A stretch of DNA of 64,000 nt from Acidobacteriota bacterium (GTDB taxonomy: Bacteria > Acidobacteriota > Thermoanaerobaculia > Multivoradales > J023), in the NCBI GenBank assembly GCA_029263315.1, contig JAJCXR010000049.1:101524-165523 (forward strand), given 5' to 3'. The notes beneath the pieces are model-generated. The model was not told the DNA's origin. It worked only from the letters and a program-made list of their open reading frames with translations, and made no database searches. Both the position numbers and the translations under genes were made by a program. Numbering within the stretch: the first letter of the stretch is position 1; each line of letters opens with the position of its first letter. Of this stretch, positions 24,484-32,649 are shown piece after piece.

Positions 24484-24685
24484 GGGGATCTCCAACGGTT
24501 CGGGGGGGCAAACGGGGTCGAAAAGGGGCGGCAAATGGCAGAACACGTGATCTTACCCTCTTTCTCGCCTTGAGCCCACCGCTGGGGCGTGGTAGCTTCG
24601 CCGCCCCGCCCCCCGAGCACCCCTCGGGTTCCCGACAGAAAAAAACAGCATCACAGCACTACCCCCGCCAGAACGGAGGCCTACC

Positions 24686-26515
24686 GTGCCTTTGACCGTA
24701 TTCAAAGCTATTCGCAACGACATTCGCAATGTCGCCATCATCGCCCACGTCGACCATGGCAAGACCACCTTGGTGGACGCCTTGCTGTGGCAGAGCGGCA
24801 TTTTCCGCGACAACCAGCACGTCAACGAACGGGTCATGGACTCCATCGATCTCGAACGTGAAAAGGGCATCACCATCATGTCCAAGAACACGGCGGTGCT
24901 CTATAAGGAAACCCACATCAACATCGTCGACACCCCCGGCCACGCCGACTTCGGCGGTGAGGTGGAACGCATCCTCAAGCTGGTGGACGGTGTGTTGCTG
25001 CTGGTGGACGCCTCGGAAGGCCCCATGCCGCAGACCCGCTTCGTGCTGCGCAAGGCCCTCGAAGCGGGCAAGCCGCCGATCGTGGTGCTCAACAAGATCG
25101 ATCGCCACGACGCCCGGCCGCAGGAGGTGGTGAACGAGATCTACGACCTCTTCATCGAGCTCGACGCGCCGGAAGAGCTGCTCGAGTTCCCCATCTACTA
25201 CAGCAACGCCAAGAAGGGGACGTGTCAGCGCGAAGTCGACGGGCCGGAAGAGACCCTGGCCCCGTTGCTCGACGAGATCATCGCCAGCGTGCCGGCGCCG
25301 GCCTACGATCCCGAGCATCCCTTCCAGCTGCAAGTCACCACCCTCGACTACGACGATTACCTGGGACGCCTGGCCATCGGCCGCGTTTACCACGGTGAGA
25401 TCCGCAGTGGTGATCCCATGTTGCGGGCGACGCCGGACGGTACCCAGGAAAACGTCAAGATCAGCGGCCTTTTCGGCTACTCCGGGCTGGACCGGGTGGC
25501 CATCGACAAGGCCGGCCCCGGCGATATCGTCGCCCTGGTGGGCCTGGTAGAGATCAACATCGGCGACACCATCTGTGACCCCGAAGATCCACGTCCTTTG
25601 CCCGGTATCCAGATCGACGAGCCCACCATCACCATGTCCTTCGGGGTCAACGACTCCCCCTTCTCGGGACGTGAAGGCAAGTACCTGACCTCCCGCAAGC
25701 TCAAGGAGCGACTTGACAAGGAAATCCTGAGCAACGTATCCATCCGGGTGGAGAACACCGCCACGCCGGAAACCTTCAAGGTTTCTGGACGGGGTGAGCT
25801 GCAACTGGCCATCCTCATCGAGATGATGCGGCGCGAAGGTTACGAGATGACGGTGGGCAAACCCGATGTCGTGGTGCGCGACATCGACGGCATCAAGCAC
25901 GAGCCCATGGAACAGCTGGTGGTGGATTGCCCCGAGGACTACATCGGCGTCGTCACCCAAAAATTGGCGCCGCGCAAGGGCCGCATGCTGAAGATGATCA
26001 ACCACGGCTCGGGACGGGTGCGCATGGAGTTCCGCGTGCCGGCGCGGGGTCTCATCGGCTTCCGCACCGAGTTTCTCACCGACACCCGCGGTACCGGCAT
26101 CATGCACCAGCTCTTCGACGGCTGGGATGTCTGGCAGGGGGACATTCCCCACCGCTCCACCGGCTCCCTGGTGGCCGACCGCAGTGGCCCAGCCACCGGC
26201 CACGCCATCGAGAACCTGCAGCCCCGGGGCAGCCTGATGATCGGTCCAACGGAAGAAGTCTACGAAGGCATGATCGTCGGCGAGCACGCCCGTTCCAACG
26301 ATCTCGACGTCAACATCACCAAGGAAAAGAAGCTCACCAACATGCGCTCCTCCACCTCCGACGAGCTTGAGCGTCTGGTGCCGCCTCGCCGCCTGAGCCT
26401 GGAGCAGGCCCTGGAATTCATCAAAGAAGACGAAGCGGTGGAAGTGACGCCGGTGGCTTTCCGCTTGCGCAAGAAGCACTTGCGGGCGGTGGACCGGAAA
26501 CGTCGCAAGAGCTGA
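24686..26515 (+). CDS. typA: GTP-binding protein TypA/BipA
   Basis: A 609-residue translational GTPase. The G domain has AHVDHGKTTLVDALL (G1), DSIDLEREKGITIMSKNTAV (switch I), DTPGHADFGGEVER (G3) and VVLNKIDRHDA (G4). This is followed by elongation-factor domains and the BipA-specific C-terminus (NHGSGRVRMEFRVPARGLIG, KEKKLTNMRSS). The start codon is GTG with GGAGG six bases upstream. BipA acts in 50S ribosome assembly and stress adaptation. It appears to be a single-gene unit. Confidence 0.97.
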   Translation: MPLTVFKAIRNDIRNVAIIAHVDHGKTTLVDALLWQSGIFRDNQHVNERVMDSIDLEREKGITIMSKNTAVLYKETHINIVDTPGHADFGGEVERILKLVDGVLLLVDASEGPMPQTRFVLRKALEAGKPPIVVLNKIDRHDARPQEVVNEIYDLFIELDAPEELLEFPIYYSNAKKGTCQREVDGPEETLAPLLDEIIASVPAPAYDPEHPFQLQVTTLDYDDYLGRLAIGRVYHGEIRSGDPMLRATPDGTQENVKISGLFGYSGLDRVAIDKAGPGDIVALVGLVEINIGDTICDPEDPRPLPGIQIDEPTITMSFGVNDSPFSGREGKYLTSRKLKERLDKEILSNVSIRVENTATPETFKVSGRGELQLAILIEMMRREGYEMTVGKPDVVVRDIDGIKHEPMEQLVVDCPEDYIGVVTQKLAPRKGRMLKMINHGSGRVRMEFRVPARGLIGFRTEFLTDTRGTGIMHQLFDGWDVWQGDIPHRSTGSLVADRSGPATGHAIENLQPRGSLMIGPTEEVYEGMIVGEHARSNDLDVNITKEKKLTNMRSSTSDELERLVPPRRLSLEQALEFIKEDEAVEVTPVAFRLRKKHLRAVDRKRRKS

Positions 26516-26540
26516 GGCCGGAAGGGGCGATGCCGCCTCT

Positions 26541-26666
26541 GGCTCCGCGGGTGACTGCACACTCGCTTCGATGTTTCGCCTCGGCGGGACGCCACAGCGG
26601 AGGGCCTGATCTCCCCCCGGTCCCCCCTCGCCCATTTCGGGAGATGGGGGGATGCTTCGCGGAGCC
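26541..26666. repeat. Palindromic element downstream of typA (REP-like; possible terminator)
   Basis: GGCTCCGCG at 26541-26549 is complementary to CGCGGAGCC at 26658-26666. A second inner stem pairs CCCCCC (26622-26627) with GGGGGG (26646-26651). The structure lies in the 943-bp gap between typA and btuC and could serve as a transcription end or be a REP-type repeat. No second copy was seen in the window. Confidence 0.45.
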
Positions 26667-27148
26667 TCAAAGGTCGCCTCGGCCTCAACAACCGTCACAT
26701 TGTCTCGTTTAGAGCTGATTCCGTACCCATTGAGAGAGGCACTGAGCTCAGCAATTTGTTGGCTCTCTTGAGACCATCAATGGGCTCCTATGGGCTCCAG
26801 ACCCAGACTCCGCAAAGGGCATTCATCGGCATTCACCGCTCACCTGCACTCGAGCGACGTCAGCTGCTTCTACCGAAGAGCTAACGGGAATGGCAGCTTG
26901 AACAACTTCGAAAAAAGCGAGAGTCACGTCTACGCCGGCTAGTACCAAAAAAAGGATTTAACCCATACTGAAAGATTCGGGGCCTGAGCAAGTGCTCGGC
27001 AGCACGGAGAGTCACGGTCTGAGAGCGCTGCCAGCGGCCGCACCGGCTGACGAGGCCAACCAGCTCTTCGATGGTCCGGAGAAGGTCAGAAGTCAGAACG
27101 GGCACTGAATATGAGTCAAAAATGAGTCAAGGTGTCTCATTTTCATTG
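26667..27148. other. Long intergenic stretch without a recognised gene
   Basis: This is the left border of the cobalamin island. A 74-codon minus-strand frame (26881-27105) has no family resemblance and no clear ribosome-binding site, so I do not call it a gene. Short direct repeats occur (GGGCTCC twice near 26785; ATGAGTCAA twice at 27111-27130). It may be decayed DNA. Confidence 0.4.
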
Positions 27149-27289
27149 ACAGGTTCCGTGGGCCTCAAGCTATCCTATGGGGACCGATCCGAAGATAGGG
27201 GGAAGAAGCCCGAAGGTGTGGCCGGCGTAGAGAGAGAGCTAGCAGCCTGTGGCAAAAGTCAGACCGCGTTGAGAGCGGCCTTTTTCCGC
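27149..27289 (+). ncRNA. Candidate structured leader RNA with terminator upstream of btuC
   Basis: Nested helices can be drawn: ACAGGTT (27149-27155) with AGCCTGT (27244-27250), GGGC (27160-27163) with GCCC (27208-27211), and CTATC (27170-27174) with GATAG (27194-27198). Downstream, CCGC (27264-27267) pairs with GCGG (27275-27278) and is followed by CCTTTTT, like a weak terminator. A second CCGC (27286-27289) could compete for the same GCGG. The layout fits a riboswitch-type attenuator for cobalamin genes, but the canonical B12 box and GGTG-core were not found. Confidence 0.35.
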
Positions 27290-27458
27290 CAGAACTGTGT
27301 TCCAGAATCTCTGAAGATCACCAATATTCATGCAATTCTGCGCCTTGTTCTGACGAAAAAAATCTCGCTCTCATTCGCGGAGCACTTTCACCACAGGCTG
27401 CTAGTGTTTAGACCACATTCTTGTATCCGGTTCCGCTTTGGAAATCAGGAACTCTATC

Positions 27459-28487
27459 ATGCCTAGACCCGGCGCTCCCCTGACACTCCGCCACCTGCTC
27501 GGCTGCTTGCTCAGCTTAGCCGGCGTGCTTGTCCTGTGTCTGGTGCTCGCCGCTTCCCTGGGAGCCGGAAAAATCTCGCTGATCCAACTTCTCCGCTGGG
27601 GCGACGCCCTCGGGGAGGTGGACGCGGCCATCCTCTTCCAAGTTCGGCTCCCGAGGGTGCTTCTCGCCGCCGTGCTGGGCGGATCCCTCACCACCGCCGG
27701 TATCGTCTTTCAAGCTTTGTTGCGCAACCCCCTGGCCGATCCCTACGTCCTGGGTGTTTCGGGAGGGGCGAGCATCGGTGGAGTCCTGGCCCTTCTTCTT
27801 GGCCTGGGAAGCGCCAATTCTCAGCTTGGGGTCGCGGCCTTCGCTTTTCTCGGCGCTCTATTGGCGCTCTTTCTGATCGAGTGGGTGGCGACGGTGGATG
27901 GGCACTTGACCGTCTATACAATTTTGCTGACCGGAGCGATCTTCAATGCCTTCAGCGGAGCCTTCATCTACTTCATCCAGAGCGTAGCTTCCCTTGAGCA
28001 ACTCCATGCGATCGTGTTCTATCTGATGGGCTCGGTGCCGTCGTTCGGCTACGCCACGATCGCTGGCTTCGGGGCAGCTTCGCTGCTGGCGATCTTGGTA
28101 CTGTGGTCCATGGCACGTGACTACAACGCCCTGAGTGCTGGAGAAGAGGACGCGATCCAACTCGGTGTCGATGTCGAGCGGCTCAAACGACGCACCTTCC
28201 TCCTCGGCGCCTTGCTGACCGGGCTTTCGGTGGCTGTAGCCGGGCTGATCGGTTTCGTAGGCCTGGTAGTTCCCCATTTGCTGCGGCTCGTGCTCGGCCC
28301 GGATCATCGGCTCCTGCTGCCCGCCGGATGCCTCGGAGGCGCGGCGTTTCTGGTCGTTGCCGATCTCGTGGCGCGAACGCTGATTGCCCCGAACGAGATT
28401 CCTGTAGGGGTGGTGACAGCTCTGGTGGGCGGTCCTTTCTTCCTCTATCTCATGCGGAGCAAAAAAGGTCGGGGTGGCCTTGTTTGA
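27459..28487 (+). CDS. btuC: Cobalamin ABC transporter permease (FecCD/BtuC family)
   Basis: The 342-residue membrane protein has about ten hydrophobic helices. Family blocks are VRLPRVLLAAVLGGSLTTAG, RNPLADPYVLGVSGGASIG, the ATPase-coupling segment containing GVDVERLKRRTFLLG, and GLIGFVGLVVPHLLRL. ATG 27459, with AGGA eight bases upstream, is preferred over TTG 27438. It is the first gene of the btuC-btuD-pduO-btuF-cobQ arm. FecCD permeases also carry siderophores, but the adenosyltransferase and cobQ neighbours point to corrinoids. Confidence 0.9.
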   Translation: MPRPGAPLTLRHLLGCLLSLAGVLVLCLVLAASLGAGKISLIQLLRWGDALGEVDAAILFQVRLPRVLLAAVLGGSLTTAGIVFQALLRNPLADPYVLGVSGGASIGGVLALLLGLGSANSQLGVAAFAFLGALLALFLIEWVATVDGHLTVYTILLTGAIFNAFSGAFIYFIQSVASLEQLHAIVFYLMGSVPSFGYATIAGFGAASLLAILVLWSMARDYNALSAGEEDAIQLGVDVERLKRRTFLLGALLTGLSVAVAGLIGFVGLVVPHLLRLVLGPDHRLLLPAGCLGGAAFLVVADLVARTLIAPNEIPVGVVTALVGGPFFLYLMRSKKGRGGLV

Positions 28488-28503
28488 ACGTGGAGCCAAG
28501 ATC

Positions 28504-29364
28504 ATGGCTGATCCAGGTGCAGGTGGTGTGAAACTCGAGATCGACGCCCTATGCCAGGCCTACGGTGGTCGCCGCGCCCTTGAGGACGTTCACCTACGGG
28601 TCGAACCGGCAGAGATCGTCGGCTTGATCGGACCGAACGGATCCGGCAAGAGCACGTTGATCAAGACTCTGTCCGGGGTGCTCCCCAACTATCGAGGCTC
28701 GATCCGGCTCGACGGTCGCGATTTGCGTTCCCTGCACCGCCGCGAGGCTGCCCGCATCCTTGCCGTGGTACCGCAGGAAATCTCTTTCAACTTCCCCTTC
28801 ACTGCCCTCGAAGTGGTGCTCATGGGACGCCACTCCCACCTCGGGGCGTTCGCCTTCGAATCCAACCACGACCGGGCAGTAGCCGAGGAGGCCCTTGAGC
28901 GCTGCGGCGCTCACCACTTGGCCTCGCGTGCGGTCCAGGAGCTCTCTTCTGGCGAACGTCAGCGTATCGTTTTCGCCAGAGCGATGGCACAGGAACCGCG
29001 CCTCCTGCTGCTCGATGAGCCCGTCAGCTTCCTCGATGCCCGCCATCAGGTCGAACTGTATGACATCGTCCGGGAGCTCGTCGAAGAACGCGCCGCGAGC
29101 GTCCTCACCGTACTGCACGACCTCAACCTGGCGGCCGAGTACTGCGACCGGATCTACCTCCTTCGCCAAGGGCGGATCGACACCTCCGGGACCACGGAAG
29201 AAGTATTCACCTATGAAAACCTTACCCGAGTCTTTGAGACCGATTTCTATGTGACGACAAACGACTTGACGGGTAAGCTCCTAGTTACCCCGTTGTCTGG
29301 ACGGGCGCGCGACGAGCTGCGCCGGCAGCGGCGGCCTACCCCTAGAGATACCAATGGCCGATGA
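28504..29364 (+). CDS. btuD: Cobalamin ABC transporter ATP-binding protein
   Basis: The 286-residue ATPase has Walker A GPNGSGKSTLIKTL, the Q-loop near VVPQEISFNF, signature LSSGERQRIVFARAMAQ, Walker B LLLLDEPVSFLDARHQ, and the switch His in LTVLHDLNLAAEYCD. ATG 28504 (GGAG nearby) is preferred; GTG 28474 would overlap btuC. It energises the BtuC permease. The C-terminus has a ~35-residue arginine-rich tail not typical for the family. Confidence 0.92.
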   Translation: MADPGAGGVKLEIDALCQAYGGRRALEDVHLRVEPAEIVGLIGPNGSGKSTLIKTLSGVLPNYRGSIRLDGRDLRSLHRREAARILAVVPQEISFNFPFTALEVVLMGRHSHLGAFAFESNHDRAVAEEALERCGAHHLASRAVQELSSGERQRIVFARAMAQEPRLLLLDEPVSFLDARHQVELYDIVRELVEERAASVLTVLHDLNLAAEYCDRIYLLRQGRIDTSGTTEEVFTYENLTRVFETDFYVTTNDLTGKLLVTPLSGRARDELRRQRRPTPRDTNGR

Positions 29365-29504
29365 CCGCTGAGCAACTCTGTTTCCCAAACAACTCTTGAG
29401 CCTTCGAGCCGAGGATGACAGGAACGTGGGGTCAAAGAAGGGCTATACTCTTTTTGACGTCCAACCGCCCAAATGGAGCCGCGCATCCTGGAGAAAGGAT
29501 CGAG

Positions 29505-30095
29505 ATGAGAATCCACAAAGTGTACACTCGCACTGGAGATCAGGGCCTGACCGGTCTACTGGGTGGAAAGCGCGTACCGAAGGAGTCCCTTCGCGTCGAA
29601 GGCTACGGCACGGTAGACGAGCTTCAGGCCCAGCTCGGGATGCTGCGCGTCGCGCTGAAGGAGTCACAGGAGAAGCGCTCCCTGTGTACCGATCTTGTCG
29701 GCCTCATTCACACGGTTCAGAACGATCTTTTCGACTTGGGTAGCGCCCTGGCGACCCCCCCTGAGCACCTCGACCGGGTCCGCCATCCCATCACGGAAGA
29801 TCGTATCCGGCTCCTCGAGGAGCACATGGACCGATGGTCGGCCGACTTGTCGCCACTGCCTTCCTTCGTGCTATCGGGCGGTGGAAGCTACTCGACTCTC
29901 GCCCAGGTAGCACGCACCGTCTGCCGACGCGCTGAGCGCGGCGTCTGGCGTCTCAGCCGGGAGGAGGAAGTACCTGCCGAAATCCTCAAATATCTCAACC
30001 GGCTGTCAGATTTCTTGTTCGTCATGGGCCGCTACCTGGCGCTGATCTTCGACGAGGAAGAGCCGCTCTGGGAAATGCCTCTGAAAGGACAGTGA
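29505..30095 (+). CDS. pduO: PduO-type ATP:cob(I)alamin adenosyltransferase
   Basis: The 196-residue enzyme transfers the adenosyl group of ATP to the reduced cobalt of corrinoids. The N-terminal ATP-binding stretch VYTRTGDQGLTGLLGGKRVP and GYGTVDELQAQLG are diagnostic of the MMAB/PduO type, as are SGGGSYSTLAQVARTVCRRAER and LKYLNRLSDFLFVMGRYLA. ATG 29505 has a clear ribosome-binding site (GGAGAAAGGA). A 140-bp gap upstream contains TATACT (29444-29449), a possible -10 element without a good -35. It makes the coenzyme form needed by methylmalonyl-CoA mutase. Confidence 0.94.
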   Translation: MRIHKVYTRTGDQGLTGLLGGKRVPKESLRVEGYGTVDELQAQLGMLRVALKESQEKRSLCTDLVGLIHTVQNDLFDLGSALATPPEHLDRVRHPITEDRIRLLEEHMDRWSADLSPLPSFVLSGGGSYSTLAQVARTVCRRAERGVWRLSREEEVPAEILKYLNRLSDFLFVMGRYLALIFDEEEPLWEMPLKGQ

Positions 30096-30099
30096 GCCC

Positions 30100-31026
30100 G
30101 TGATTCAAGCCAACTCCCGGCTACTCGTCGTCGTCATCGTTTGGGTCGCACTGACAGGCTGTCGCGGGGAGACGGCGGTCCCTCCCTCGGCGACAGATCG
30201 TCCCCAACAGGGTGTCTCCGGAGAACGCATCGCCGTGATGGCGCCTGCCGCGGTGGAAATCCTGCTCGAGCTGGGAGCTCTCGATCGGGTGGTAGCCATC
30301 GGAGATTTTGTGCTGTGGCCTCCCACGATTCAAGAGCTTCCCAGGATCGGACCTTATGACGCGCCGAACGAGGAGATGCTTCTGGATCTGGAGGTCGACA
30401 CCTTGATCACTAGCTATAGTGAAGCCGCCGGAGGGCGGTTGGAGCGCCTCGAGAAACTGGGAGTAAAAGTGCTGACTCTCAAATTGGGCACCTACGAGGG
30501 GGTCTTCGACTCGCTCCTACAGGTCGGTCGCTTCCTAGGTACCGAGCCGCGCGCCCAGGCCCTTGCACTAGCCATCCGTGAGCGCCTCGACGAAATTCGA
30601 AAACGAGCCGCGGGTGCCCCCAGGAGACGGGTTTTGGCAGTGGTTGGGCAAAACCCGCTCTACGTCGCTGGTCCGGGATCCTACCTTCATGAAATCATCT
30701 CCATGGTGGGCGGACAAAACGTCGCCGCCGACGCCCTGGCCCCTTATCAGCTTGTCTCGCTCGAGGCGATGTTGGAGCGTCAGCCCGAGATCATTATCGA
30801 CATTTCGGACAATCGACCGGGCGCTCTGCGCGGCCAGCGTCTCGGTTCCTGGGGAGATTGGCCCTTCCTGCCGGCGGTCAAGCAGCAGCAAGTTTATTGG
30901 GTCGATCCAACCCGCCTCATGATCCCCGGGCCCAGATTGCCGGAGATGGCCACACTGGTGGGCAAACTGATCCATCCCGAGATTTTTGGCTCGCTGTCCC
31001 CCGAAGAGTTTTTACCGATGCAGTAG
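30100..31026 (+). CDS. btuF: Cobalamin-binding periplasmic lipoprotein (BtuF-like)
   Basis: The 308-residue substrate-binding protein of the BtuCD transporter starts at GTG 30100, four bases after the adenosyltransferase stop. A lipoprotein signal is visible (LLVVVIVWVALTGC, Cys about 21). The TroA/BtuF fold follows: RIAVMAPAAVEILLELGALD, VAIGDFVLWP, DTLITSYSEAAGG, LVSLEAMLERQPEIIIDISD and WPFLPAVKQQQVYWVDP. The lipid anchor would be on the inner membrane or outer membrane periplasmic face. Confidence 0.9.
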   Translation: MIQANSRLLVVVIVWVALTGCRGETAVPPSATDRPQQGVSGERIAVMAPAAVEILLELGALDRVVAIGDFVLWPPTIQELPRIGPYDAPNEEMLLDLEVDTLITSYSEAAGGRLERLEKLGVKVLTLKLGTYEGVFDSLLQVGRFLGTEPRAQALALAIRERLDEIRKRAAGAPRRRVLAVVGQNPLYVAGPGSYLHEIISMVGGQNVAADALAPYQLVSLEAMLERQPEIIIDISDNRPGALRGQRLGSWGDWPFLPAVKQQQVYWVDPTRLMIPGPRLPEMATLVGKLIHPEIFGSLSPEEFLPMQ

Positions 31027-31108
31027 TAGAGCTGCTAAACGGCGCCGCTTGAGAGTGCCTTGCCAACCCGGACTCCTAACTCATCATTCAACTCCCAAGG
31101 CAGCCCGA

Positions 31109-32605
31109 ATGAGCGCTAGAACCCTCATGGTCATGGGTACCAGCTCCAACGTCGGCAAGTCGATCCTGGTGACGGCGCTTTGTCGCATCTTGGCCCAGCA
31201 GGGCCTCCGGGTCGCTCCCTTCAAAGCACAGAACATCGCTCTCAACTCAGGGGTGACACCCGAAGGGCACGAGATAGCGCGCTCCACGATCGTCCAGGCC
31301 GAAGCTGCGGGCCTGAAACCGCACGTCGATATGAACCCGGTCCTGATCAAACCGGAAACGGACCGTGGCAGCCAACTGGTGCTCGCTGGCAGGCCCCAGG
31401 GTCGCATCGACGCCGGGAACTGGACGAGGATGAGATCCGTGCTTCGGACCCATATCACCACTGCCTTCGACCGCCTGTGTTTGGACTATGACCTGATCCT
31501 TCTGGAGGGCGCCGGCAGCCCGGCCGAGATCAACCTCAAGAAGGATGATTTCGTGAACATGGGGATGGCCCGCTACGCTGGAGCTCCGGTACTCTTGGTG
31601 GGCGATATCAATCAGGGAGGTGTCTTCGCGGCGCTGGTCGGTACCATGGTGCTCCTCGAGCCGGTCGAGCGCGCCTTGGTCAAGGGATTTGTTATCAACA
31701 AATTCAGAGGTGCCCCGGAGCTCCTCGGAGACGGCCTCGCGATGCTCCGCGAACGGGCTTTTGACACCCCAACCCTGGGCGTCATCCCTTTCTTGCCTGA
31801 CATCGGAGTTGCAGCGGAAGATTCCGTCACCCTGGACGAAAGGCGTCCCTCGCTGATGGCCGGTACGCGACCCGCTGTGGACATCGCCGTGATCCGCTTT
31901 CCTCATCTCTCAAATTTCGACGACTTCGATCCGCTCATCGCCGAACCGGACGTTGGGGTTCGTTTCGTGGACCAGGCTCGGGATTTGGGCACGCCGTCTG
32001 CCGTCATTTTACCCGGGACCAAGCTGACGCTCCACGATCTGGCTTGGCTACGCCAAGCTGGCCTAGCCGACCGCATTCTCCGACTCGCCGCCCTGCGGAT
32101 TCCGGTCGTGGGTGTCTGCGGCGGCTATCAGATGCTAGGCCAGAGCCTACGGGACCCAGACGGTGTCGAGGCCCCGGCCGGTGCCCAAGCTCGTGGCCTG
32201 AATCTACTGCCCCTCGACACCTCCTTCGCCAGGATCAAACGCACCGTCAAAGTCGAGGCGACCCTGGCGGCCACGGTGGGCCCCTTCGTCGCACTCGAAG
32301 GTACTCCCGTCGAAGGCTACGAGATCCACATGGGTTACAGCCGACATGTCGAGCCACGGCATTCTCCGTTCTGTCTGATCGGAAACCGACCCGACGGTGC
32401 CGTCGCCGCCGAAGGTACCGTCTGGGGAACCTACTTGCACGGCATCTTCGACAACGACTCCCTGCGCCACTCCTGGCTGTACAGCCTCGGCTGGCGGGGT
32501 GGCGGTCATCTTTTCGACCGCCAACTGGCTTACGACCGTCTAGCGCAGCACGTGCGTACTCACCTGGACTTAGATGCCCTGCAGCAGATCATCGCTGCGG
32601 GCTGA
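31109..32605 (+). CDS. cobQ: Cobyric acid synthase
   Basis: The 498-residue enzyme amidates side chains b, d, e and g of adenosylcobyrinate a,c-diamide using glutamine and ATP. The N-terminal dethiobiotin-synthetase-like domain has VMGTSSNVGKSILVTALCRI and FKAQNIALNSGVTPEGHEIA. The C-terminal glutamine amidotransferase domain has the nucleophile in VVGVCGGYQMLGQSL and His in GTYLHGIFDND. ATG 31109 starts the conserved region; the frame extends upstream into btuF. It is the only corrin-ring biosynthetic enzyme in the cluster, so it probably serves salvage of incompletely amidated corrinoids (inference). Confidence 0.95.
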   Translation: MSARTLMVMGTSSNVGKSILVTALCRILAQQGLRVAPFKAQNIALNSGVTPEGHEIARSTIVQAEAAGLKPHVDMNPVLIKPETDRGSQLVLAGRPQGRIDAGNWTRMRSVLRTHITTAFDRLCLDYDLILLEGAGSPAEINLKKDDFVNMGMARYAGAPVLLVGDINQGGVFAALVGTMVLLEPVERALVKGFVINKFRGAPELLGDGLAMLRERAFDTPTLGVIPFLPDIGVAAEDSVTLDERRPSLMAGTRPAVDIAVIRFPHLSNFDDFDPLIAEPDVGVRFVDQARDLGTPSAVILPGTKLTLHDLAWLRQAGLADRILRLAALRIPVVGVCGGYQMLGQSLRDPDGVEAPAGAQARGLNLLPLDTSFARIKRTVKVEATLAATVGPFVALEGTPVEGYEIHMGYSRHVEPRHSPFCLIGNRPDGAVAAEGTVWGTYLHGIFDNDSLRHSWLYSLGWRGGGHLFDRQLAYDRLAQHVRTHLDLDALQQIIAAG

Positions 32606-32649
32606 TACCGGAGGCTCTACCAACCATACCAACCATAGTCCTGTGAGAG

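Noticed and set aside
24659..26698. A 679-codon open frame on the minus strand across typA
   Set aside because: It is the GC-rich shadow of typA; the plus-strand reading has full GTPase motifs. The same holds for long frames at 56604-58025, 58372-59487, 59631-60365, 215-1390 and others opposite real genes.
26881..27105. A 74-codon minus-strand gene
   Set aside because: No family resemblance, no clear ribosome-binding site, and it ends in an arginine/serine/cysteine-rich run typical of random frames.
26667..27458. Canonical cobalamin riboswitch before btuC, and likewise before btuB (40494-40960, minus)
   Set aside because: Neither the B12 box nor the conserved GGTG-core sequence could be found on the relevant strand; only a generic structured leader is proposed for btuC.
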